Position numbers and translations under genes: made by a program. This document shows, in pieces, positions 1 through 5,720 of a stretch of 5,720 nt of DNA (its first letter is position 1; every line of letters begins with the position of its first letter). The DNA is taken from NCBI GenBank assembly GCA_002506485.1, contig DAXQ01000040.1, positions 1 to 5,720 on the forward strand, in the 5' to 3' direction. This stretch comes from Euryarchaeota archaeon UBA136. Its GTDB lineage: Archaea; Thermoplasmatota; Poseidoniia; MGIII; CG-Epi1. The notes under the pieces were generated by a model. That model was given only the letters and a program-made list of their open reading frames with translations, was not told where the DNA came from and did not search any database.

Positions 1-414
1 CTCCAACAGTGCGGCCTGAGTTTTGGGAGGAGCACGATTTATCTCATCGGCTAATAGAATGTTACAAAATATAGGCCCTTTCCTGAATGTGAACTTGTTC
101 TTCTCGGGATCATAGAAATAAGATCCGGTAATATCAGCTGGGAGCAAATCTGGTGTAAATTGAATTCTCTTGAATTCACAGCCTAAGGTATCGGCCAGTG
201 TGTTCGACATCAAGGTCTTGGCTAGGCCAGGATAATCCTCGAATAGAATATTGCCGTTAGCTAGGACACCAGCCATAAGTATCTCAATTGTCTGTTCCTT
301 GCCAAGAACTACATTGGATATTTCATCAGTAATTACTTTGGCTGATTTATTCGTCTTATCAATTAGTTCACCAGCCTTTGTTTTCTTTTTGTCTTCTGTC
401 AAATTACCACGCAC
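1..414 (-). CDS. MoxR-family AAA+ ATPase, N-terminal part (cut by left window edge)
   Basis: The frame encodes 138 residues and runs off the left edge; the family is usually about 310-330 residues, so roughly 40% is visible. Residues 36-50 (VVLGKEQTIEILMAG) are the usual MoxR lead-in. The Walker A region is at 59-67 (EDYPGLAKT, with K66 and T67 as nucleotide-binding residues). The MoxR signature QFTPDLLPADITG is at 85-97, and Walker B with the catalytic acid pair (LLADEIN, D123 E124) is at 120-126, followed by RAPPKTQAALLE. MoxR ATPases act as cytoplasmic chaperones that help mature or assemble other proteins or cofactors. The start is uncertain: a GTG at 412-414 directly follows an in-frame TGA and overlaps the upstream stop by 11 nt, while a TTG at 400-402 begins 1 nt after that stop. 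Neither has a convincing Shine-Dalgarno sequence. The gene is the third of the unit, and its partner is probably the DUF4350/DUF4129 membrane pair encoded upstream. The family call is near certain; the client is unknown. Confidence 0.95.
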   Translation of the reverse strand, partial: MRGNLTEDKKKTKAGELIDKTNKSAKVITDEISNVVLGKEQTIEILMAGVLANGNILFEDYPGLAKTLMSNTLADTLGCEFKRIQFTPDLLPADITGSYFYDPEKNKFTFRKGPIFCNILLADEINRAPPKTQAALLE

Positions 415-1708
415 TCAATTTTTGAGCAATGTTCTTAAGGTCATTTGACCTTATTTGTTTAGGTGCACCAACAAGCACCTTAAAATCATCATCTAAGGGT
501 ATATTATAACTATTAAGCAGATCCGGGAGCATAGATATTCGTTCTTTTCGAGACTTGTCGTCAAATTCATAAATCTGATATCTTAGACGTAAACGTTCCA
601 GAAATACTTCTTGAAGAACAAGAATACCATTATCCAGATTATGTCCATAGGAACGGAATGGGCGTGGTTTACGAATATCAAATATATGGAACAGGCGCCT
701 GGGTTCTGGCTGGCGCAAGGACATGGCCATTGTAAGAATAATAACTGCAACCAGAACATTCAGTCTTATAATCTGAAGTACCAATGTATCCCCAGAAAGC
801 AAGAAGTAGAAACCTAAAGCAGCCTGAAACAAACTGGCTCCAAATGATTCCTGTGTATGCCGTGATTCATCGAAAAGGACCTCGCCATCAGTTCCAATAA
901 TCGATTCCACCAAAGCTATCAGAAAAAACGAATTCTGATTCTCATTCCACATATGATTGATTCCTAAACTGGAATCCGAGATGAAAATGGCTGAACCAAG
1001 AGCTTCACCCTTCTCCGAGCGTAAATCACATTTCACACCAAGCTGAAATCCTGAAAGAGGTGCGGCCTCGTCATTGGGTGTTATGGCACCATCGTCGTCC
1101 GAGTCAATCCACGAATTATGGGAAGTTCTCATAAAAACATTCGGGACCCAATCAATGTTTGAGGTCCAGAGATTTAGGGACTGGGAATTCAAGTCCTTGA
1201 TTGCCACGGGTTCATTCAACAACACATTATACGATTTACCATCAAGATAGGCTTTGGTTTCAATAAAAGAGACATTATCCCTATAATTCTGATCCCAAAG
1301 TTGATGTTGCACAAATTCTATGGCGAACAACTGGGCAATTGTGTTACTGTAATCATAATCACCAAAAACCAAGATACTGCCTCCCCTCTCCATAAATTTC
1401 ACCAGAATCTTCAACTCGAGTTCAGTATAGGGAGATTCAATACCTACTATTACCAATAAGCTTGATGAGGGATCCTCTATATCATCAAGGATTGCCGGAT
1501 TGGAAAGTATAGCACTTACATTGTAGGAGGTATCCTCATTTTCCTCCAGAGCCTGCCTGAAGTAGGATATGTCATTCCAGTCATCGTCATACGCTGACAA
1601 TTGTGGATCCCTTTCAACAACTATCTGAAGAATTGGGAAAAGGACAAGTGTACTCAACGTAACGGTAACAAGTAGGATTATGATGCCTGAACGGCTAGAA
1701 ATTCCCAT
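404..1708 (-). CDS. DUF4350-type membrane protein with extracytoplasmic domain
   Basis: The gene encodes 434 residues from an ATG that lies 1 nt after the stop of the preceding gene. A single N-terminal hydrophobic helix (about 8-31) acts as signal anchor. Residues 32-285 should lie outside the cell. Within them, 84-128 (LLVIVG, then YTELELKILVKFMERGG and SILVFGDYDYS) match the DUF4350 pattern, a GATase-like fold related to the auxiliary GldG-type domains of ABC transporters. Residues 202-213 (DSDDDGAITPND) fit the calcium-binding EF-hand loop. Two sequons (N63, N145) lie in this part. A second membrane region covers about 291-330; the stretch 309-330 is the likely span and 291-304 may lie along the membrane. 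The arginine-rich segment after it (RQPEPRR, RKPRPFR) predicts a cytoplasmic tail of about 100 residues. DUF4350 genes commonly sit between DUF4129 and MoxR genes, as here. The molecular role of the family is not established; it may transmit signals or scaffold the MoxR complex. The family call rests on pattern and context, not on a profile search. Confidence 0.8.
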   Translation of the reverse strand: MGISSRSGIIILLVTVTLSTLVLFPILQIVVERDPQLSAYDDDWNDISYFRQALEENEDTSYNVSAILSNPAILDDIEDPSSSLLVIVGIESPYTELELKILVKFMERGGSILVFGDYDYSNTIAQLFAIEFVQHQLWDQNYRDNVSFIETKAYLDGKSYNVLLNEPVAIKDLNSQSLNLWTSNIDWVPNVFMRTSHNSWIDSDDDGAITPNDEAAPLSGFQLGVKCDLRSEKGEALGSAIFISDSSLGINHMWNENQNSFFLIALVESIIGTDGEVLFDESRHTQESFGASLFQAALGFYFLLSGDTLVLQIIRLNVLVAVIILTMAMSLRQPEPRRLFHIFDIRKPRPFRSYGHNLDNGILVLQEVFLERLRLRYQIYEFDDKSRKERISMLPDLLNSYNIPLDDDFKVLVGAPKQIRSNDLKNIAQKLSAW

Positions 1709-1709
1709 T

Positions 1710-4700
1710 CTACCTCGTATTCTGCTCGCTTTGCAAATCTAGACTTCCAATGACCGTGCGAAGAGAAGAAACGGCGTTGAGCTTGTGATCATCATCTAGG
1801 TCAGTAGTGGCATAATCTGCATTCTCATAGAGATCCGTTAACCTGGCCACTGAATCATGGTCCAATGACAAGGCTTCCTGAAGCGCTTTCTGGAATTCTC
1901 TCACGGTCTCAAAATGACGGCGTAGATAACCGTACCTCTGGAGGACCTTACACATCTCCTTATAGGAATGGACAATAGATTCACGATAATCCATATTCTC
2001 CTCAATCGCTAAGGCTGTTGATTCCAGAATTCTTTGAATTTCCCTGAGATGTCTCTCCCGGTACCATTTCCAGCCTAACATCAGTCCCGAAGTTCCGACC
2101 AGAACTGCACCTACTATAACCCATAAAGCATAATTTGACTCCTTAACGGGAGAACGATAGACTATCGTCTCCTGGACACTACTGCCAATATAGTACTCAT
2201 CACCTGTATAGATTATTTCTACGGTCACAGGGCTGGTTGCATTACCCTGAAACACAGAATCAAAGGTAGCTGATCCATTCGAATCAGTTATCTTCAAAAG
2301 AGTCATACCATCAGGTTCAAAAGTCACCAGCAATGAAGCCCCAGAGATCGGAGTTCCATCCTGCATTACCAGAGTTATCTTACCTGAATAGGCTTGATTG
2401 TATTCTAATGAACTAGGAATCTCAATCAATATCATGGTCTCGCCCTTGATGAAAATACGGGACTCGGTTGAATTGTAAATGTAATAATCGTTACCTGCAA
2501 AGGTTGCTGTGAGATTGTGATATCCCAATTCAGTTCCAAATGGAATATTGACTGGAATACTGAACATCCCATTGCCATCAGTTACTCCATCCACTGGGAA
2601 ATCTGAATCCATGACCAGTCGCACACTTAGACCTTCAATGGGCCTATCTGCCTTATCATACACGAAACCTGAAATCGGTACGGTTGAATTCAGCACGCCT
2701 TCAAACTCTGCCATCTCGATACGAGTATTATGGTAGACCTGAAGCTGCCATGTGGACGATGACGGCAAGTAGAATTCCTCTGGAGTATACTGGATAGTTA
2801 TAGTATTTGGACCGGCCTCAGTATAGTGTGGAACGAGGTACTCATGGACGAACTGCCCATCACTGTTTGTTGATAATGTTTCTACATATTGTCCATGGAA
2901 CAAGAAATTCAGGTTTGTGCTCAGGGGATTGCCCATATCATCAACAATCCTACCACTAAAACCAAAAGATTCCCCGACCAGAACATTAGGATCCGATTCA
3001 ATCGAAATACTTGTTGATGCAACCACCATCAACGTCTGTTCCTGGGTCGCAGGAAGATAGTAATCATAACCATTGTAATCCCAGAATATGGTATAGATTC
3101 CCAAATTACGGGATGCCGAGAGTGTCATGTTCTTCTGTACAAATCCAGTGGAATCTGTAACCAGAGGATATTTGGTGTTACCGAAGGTCATGTTGACTGC
3201 CTGATTAGCCATTGGATTATCCAAGTCATCAACTAGATAAGCACTGATGAAGAACTCATGAAGACGAAGCGCCTCTATATCCTCAACTTGAAATATTGTT
3301 GCGGCCTGAACATCAGAACTTACCTCTTCGCTTGATTCCGTATACAATTCAGAACCTTCAAAGACCACTTTGACCTTGTGAAGGCCTAATTCAGTTTCCC
3401 TTTTCAGGAACAGGTCATAACTGAAGATACCTGAATCGCTAGTAGTGGTATTGCCTACAAACGAATCATCAAAGTATACCTGTAGTTCATGTCCAACCAA
3501 CCCAATACCAACCACATCCCTGAGATAGCCAGATACCACGGATGTCGAATTCCTGAATCCTCCTAACCATTGCACAGTAACCTCTGTTTCCCTCATAACC
3601 AGAACTTGAACCTCGTCTGAGGAACCCCGGAGGAAATTCTGGTCATTGACTGAGGCAGTCAGGGTATGATTTCCAACAAAGGTATCATAAGGTAAAACAA
3701 AGGATCCACTAAACTCACCATTGATTGAATCTACTTTTGTCCTTGTTATATCATTCCAGAGAATAATTATCTCACGATCCAGAGGAATGCCCAGATCATT
3801 ATTGATGAACCCGGAGAAAGTAATGTTCTCTCCAGCAAGGACCACATCCGAAAACTCTCTAATCTCTATCTCAGTATGTCCCCAGATAGTATAATTAGCG
3901 ATAAAATTTGATGGTAAGTAATAACCAAAACCACCAAAATCAAGCTCAACCGGGATTATTCCAGAATGGTGGTCAGCATCAGAACAGGACCAATCATCTT
4001 CACAAACAAAACTGAAACTACCGTTCGAATCTCCCGTAACTCGCCTCAGGTATTCATCTTCCCAGAATACATTGACCTCTAACTCCTCTACTCCTTGTCC
4101 CCGATCATCAAAAACTGTTCCATTGAACCAGACGGACTCCCCCCTAACAATCTCAGCATCAGGAAGATAGATCAGTGTCTCGGAAACAACTGTGAAATCT
4201 ACTTCAGCCGAAGCATTATCGTAATATGGAGAAGTGGTATTATCAAATAAGACCTGGACCGTCACTTTACCGAGAACATGGGCATTAGGAACTAGATAAC
4301 TCTTGGAATAGGAACCACCGAATGAGGTTGTCACCATGTCGTCCAAGGAATTGTCCCCCCAGATGAATGAAAGTACCAGACCTGGAATACCAAAGGATGA
4401 CCCATCACGGGCAAAGCCATCAATGGTTGTTTCCTGATCCCTGAGAACCTGCTGCTCATCAATATTCAAGAACACCTTGCGATGAAGGTAGACATTTGTA
4501 GACCCGATATCTGCCAAGTTGTAGTCCTTTTCGGAATAGCGTATCTCAATCACATGAAGGCCCACATCGATGTATGAGGCATCGGGAGTGTACTCGAAAC
4601 TGAACGTACCATTGGTCAAGAAGGATTCCAGATAGGCCTCATCGAAGTGTAGGGACAAATAGCCTGAGAGTTGGGTTCCATTGTCCATTGCAAGGCTACC

Positions 4701-5720
4701 ACTGACTGTCATACTTTCACCAGGATAGAAATGAACTTGATCAACTTGAACAAGAACCACAGTCTGTTGGAACACAATCGAAGTCTGTGACTCTACTGAA
4801 CCGGAATGAAGATCATTGCCTGTGAATTCAGCTGACCAAGTGGCATTGCCCAGATCATGGTCAGAGGGTATAATGTAATCGAATACGAAATCACCATCGG
4901 TAGCAGTGCTGATTGTGGCAATCTCAATATGATTCCATCTGATGACTATCTCCTCTCCAGAAAGAGGCTGGCCTAGGTGATCTGCTAACTCACCCCCCAA
5001 GATAGTTGATTCCCCACGGACAATCCTCAAAGAATCAGGATCCAAGATAATCTCACTGGTCCCGAGGACCACGAGCTCAAGGTTGACGCGTTCATCAGGT
5101 AGGGTGGCACTCGTACTTTCAAAGGATACGATGACGGTGTAATTGCCGGCGGCCAGATCGATTGGTATGAGGGACTGGATAGACCAATTAACCTCATTTA
5201 CGTCTATCTCCGCAAGTTGAATTCCTGCAAGCTCTACTGTGATGCTACCATTCAATATTGCAACATCGGAAACACTTCCATTAATCCATATATTTTTTCC
5301 TATATATTCCTTGAAAGGTTCAATTTCTGCAGTAAGGTTGACCGTTGATTCCATAATCGTCAGATCGGTCGTAACTACTGAACTGTAAAGATAAGTGGAA
5401 CCTGGGAACCAAGACTCAATGTGGTAATTATCATCAGCCATTGGCTGTCCTTCCTCTGGAACTGTCCAATTGAAGACGAAATTCCCGAAATCGTCTGTTT
5501 CTGTAGTTCCAATGTCACACCTATAACGCTGCCCCCATCCTGTTGGATTACAATTAATATAGTTTGGCTTTGAACCACCCCAACTAGGTTCCCAGACCTC
5601 GAATTCTATAGTCTGACCTGCGGCAGGTACTCCTCCAATATCTATCAAGATTCCGGATATCACCAATTCCTGTCCCTTTCCTACAGAATCCGGAGCGTCG
5701 ACCACCAGATTGGTGTCAGA
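1710..5720 (-). CDS. Giant Ig-like repeat surface protein with C-terminal TM helix and DUF4129-type tail (N-terminus cut by right edge)
   Basis: The frame is open to the right edge (residues SDTNL precede the GTG at 5703-5705), so the true start lies outside and that GTG is not a start. Numbering from it as residue 1, residues 1-1187 form about twelve tandem beta-sandwich repeats. Residues 1192-1212 are one transmembrane helix (ALWVIVGAVLVGTSGLMLGW), followed by the positive stretch KWYRERHLR. Residues about 1244-1321 form a helical cytoplasmic domain with the DUF4129 pattern: SYKEMCKVLQRYG, then ETVREF at 1266-1271, LDHDSVARLTDLYENADY and a closing helix. By hand count there are 25 N-x-S/T sequons before the membrane helix and none after it, which agrees with an extracellular repeat region. 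DUF4129 is often found at the C-terminus of transglutaminase-like proteins; no transglutaminase core is visible here, but one could lie in the missing N-terminus. The likely role is a surface adhesin, stalk or envelope protein whose tail contacts the MoxR module; this is inferred. It is the first gene of the unit within the window. Confidence 0.85.
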   Translation of the reverse strand, partial: SDTNLVVDAPDSVGKGQELVISGILIDIGGVPAAGQTIEFEVWEPSWGGSKPNYINCNPTGWGQRYRCDIGTTETDDFGNFVFNWTVPEEGQPMADDNYHIESWFPGSTYLYSSVVTTDLTIMESTVNLTAEIEPFKEYIGKNIWINGSVSDVAILNGSITVELAGIQLAEIDVNEVNWSIQSLIPIDLAAGNYTVIVSFESTSATLPDERVNLELVVLGTSEIILDPDSLRIVRGESTILGGELADHLGQPLSGEEIVIRWNHIEIATISTATDGDFVFDYIIPSDHDLGNATWSAEFTGNDLHSGSVESQTSIVFQQTVVLVQVDQVHFYPGESMTVSGSLAMDNGTQLSGYLSLHFDEAYLESFLTNGTFSFEYTPDASYIDVGLHVIEIRYSEKDYNLADIGSTNVYLHRKVFLNIDEQQVLRDQETTIDGFARDGSSFGIPGLVLSFIWGDNSLDDMVTTSFGGSYSKSYLVPNAHVLGKVTVQVLFDNTTSPYYDNASAEVDFTVVSETLIYLPDAEIVRGESVWFNGTVFDDRGQGVEELEVNVFWEDEYLRRVTGDSNGSFSFVCEDDWSCSDADHHSGIIPVELDFGGFGYYLPSNFIANYTIWGHTEIEIREFSDVVLAGENITFSGFINNDLGIPLDREIIILWNDITRTKVDSINGEFSGSFVLPYDTFVGNHTLTASVNDQNFLRGSSDEVQVLVMRETEVTVQWLGGFRNSTSVVSGYLRDVVGIGLVGHELQVYFDDSFVGNTTTSDSGIFSYDLFLKRETELGLHKVKVVFEGSELYTESSEEVSSDVQAATIFQVEDIEALRLHEFFISAYLVDDLDNPMANQAVNMTFGNTKYPLVTDSTGFVQKNMTLSASRNLGIYTIFWDYNGYDYYLPATQEQTLMVVASTSISIESDPNVLVGESFGFSGRIVDDMGNPLSTNLNFLFHGQYVETLSTNSDGQFVHEYLVPHYTEAGPNTITIQYTPEEFYLPSSSTWQLQVYHNTRIEMAEFEGVLNSTVPISGFVYDKADRPIEGLSVRLVMDSDFPVDGVTDGNGMFSIPVNIPFGTELGYHNLTATFAGNDYYIYNSTESRIFIKGETMILIEIPSSLEYNQAYSGKITLVMQDGTPISGASLLVTFEPDGMTLLKITDSNGSATFDSVFQGNATSPVTVEIIYTGDEYYIGSSVQETIVYRSPVKESNYALWVIVGAVLVGTSGLMLGWKWYRERHLREIQRILESTALAIEENMDYRESIVHSYKEMCKVLQRYGYLRRHFETVREFQKALQEALSLDHDSVARLTDLYENADYATTDLDDDHKLNAVSSLRTVIGSLDLQSEQNTR
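1712..1716 (-). promoter_or_regulatory. Possible Shine-Dalgarno for the DUF4350 gene
   Basis: On the minus strand GAGGT is followed by AGA and then the ATG at 1706-1708, a spacing of 3 nt, which is shorter than usual. The motif overlaps the stop codon of the large upstream gene (TAG at 1710-1712), so translation of the two genes could be coupled. It supports the chosen ATG but could also be chance. Confidence 0.45.
1743..2132 (-). other. Membrane anchor plus DUF4129-type cytoplasmic domain of the giant protein
   Basis: This is the part of the large gene that ties it to the MoxR module. The transmembrane helix is encoded at 2070-2132 and is followed by a basic stop-transfer segment and a helical linker (about residues 1213-1243, REIQRILESTALAIEENMDY). 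The DUF4129-like domain is encoded at about 1743-1976. Its recognisable elements are the helix with YKEMCKVL, the G-x-x-R-R turn (YGYLRRHF), the T-x-R-E-F helix start, and the LTxLYExADY segment. In known DUF4129 proteins this domain is also the cytoplasmic end of a membrane protein. The assignment is by pattern recall; a profile search would settle it. Confidence 0.75.
2145..5720 (-). repeat. Tandem array of about 12 Ig-like protein repeats (about 95-100 residues each)
   Basis: The repeats are visible at protein level, not as near-identical DNA. Approximate units, in reading order: 5343-5720, 5052-5342, 4761-5051, 4476-4760, 4176-4475, 3870-4175, 3582-3869, 3297-3581, 3009-3296, 2721-3008, 2436-2720 and 2145-2435. 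The shared plan is a GE or similar turn (VRGES, LAGEN, LVGES), then xSGxxxDDxGxPL, a hydrophobic strand, a T-D-S-N-G-x-F turn (TDSNGS, TDGNGM, TNSDGQ), a LGxHTL-type strand, and an aromatic motif near the end (YYLPS, FYLPS, YYIGS). The second unit lacks the T-D-x-x-G-x-F turn and is the most divergent. The first and sixth are longer and carry the only cysteines of the extracellular part. The plan resembles bacterial and archaeal Ig-like or carboxypeptidase-regulatory-like beta-sandwich modules. The first unit may be incomplete. Confidence 0.85.

Noticed and set aside
251..448. 65-codon open frame on the plus strand
   Set aside because: It lies antisense to the clear MoxR frame and the end of the DUF4350 gene, with no recognisable protein pattern.
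611..817. 68-codon open frame on the plus strand
   Set aside because: It is antisense to the membrane region of the DUF4350 gene and its translation looks like a shadow with no domain or start signal.
1070..1105. Dockerin domain in the DUF4350 protein
   Set aside because: Only one acidic loop is present, whereas dockerins have two paired loops with their helices, so only a single calcium-loop-like motif is claimed.
2548..2736. 62-codon open frame on the plus strand
   Set aside because: It is antisense to the eleventh Ig-like repeat; the Pro/Ser/Thr-rich translation is typical of an antisense shadow.
5375..5578. 67-codon open frame on the minus strand
   Set aside because: It lies inside the large gene in another frame, and the large gene's frame has clear repeat structure throughout this stretch.
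5703..5705. GTG as start codon of the large protein
   Set aside because: The frame stays open to the window edge, and the preceding residues (SDTNL) continue the repeat-like strand pattern, with no signal peptide following the GTG. The gene is truncated by the window.
1710..5720. Transglutaminase-like catalytic domain, expected from the DUF4129 link
   Set aside because: No Cys-His-Asp transglutaminase core was found; the visible cysteines are in repeat inserts and the cytoplasmic tail. It could only lie in the missing N-terminus.
2145..5720. DNA-level tandem repeats or a recombination hotspot
   Set aside because: The repeats are recognisable only after translation; nucleotide identity between units looks low, so recent duplication is not supported.

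Overview
The window carries three genes, all on the minus strand and read from right to left, with almost no non-coding DNA between them. The first is a very large gene cut by the right edge (1710-5720). The second is a complete 434-codon gene (404-1708). The third is the 5' part of a MoxR-type AAA+ ATPase gene cut by the left edge (1-414). The first and second genes are 1 nt apart. The second and third overlap by 11 nt if the GTG start is right, or are 1 nt apart if a TTG start is used. This looks like one co-transcribed unit. No promoter, terminator, RNA gene, CRISPR array or mobile element is visible.

The large gene encodes a membrane-anchored surface protein. Its visible 1336 residues hold about twelve tandem Ig-like beta-sandwich repeats of roughly 95-100 residues, one transmembrane helix, and a short cytoplasmic tail that reads as a DUF4129-type domain. 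The second gene encodes a two-anchor membrane protein with a DUF4350-type extracytoplasmic domain, an EF-hand-like acidic loop and a cytoplasmic tail. The third has an unmistakable MoxR N-terminal ATPase core, with Walker A and Walker B motifs.

DUF4129, DUF4350, MoxR and DUF58 proteins often occur together in archaea and bacteria. They are thought of as a membrane-associated chaperone or assembly module, and transglutaminase-like proteins are often linked to them. Here the DUF4129 domain sits on a giant adhesin-like stalk, so a reasonable model is that the MoxR ATPase and the DUF4350 protein assemble, regulate or respond to a large surface protein. A DUF58 gene would be expected just beyond the left edge. 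This model is inference.

The organism is probably an archaeon. The pointers are the style of the long, N-glycosylation-sequon-rich extracellular beta-repeat protein with a C-terminal anchor, a GC content in the forties by eye, weak or absent Shine-Dalgarno sequences, and MoxR wording typical of archaeal homologues. An Asgard lineage such as Thorarchaeia or Lokiarchaeia would fit, but this is a guess from style and the sequence alone does not prove it.
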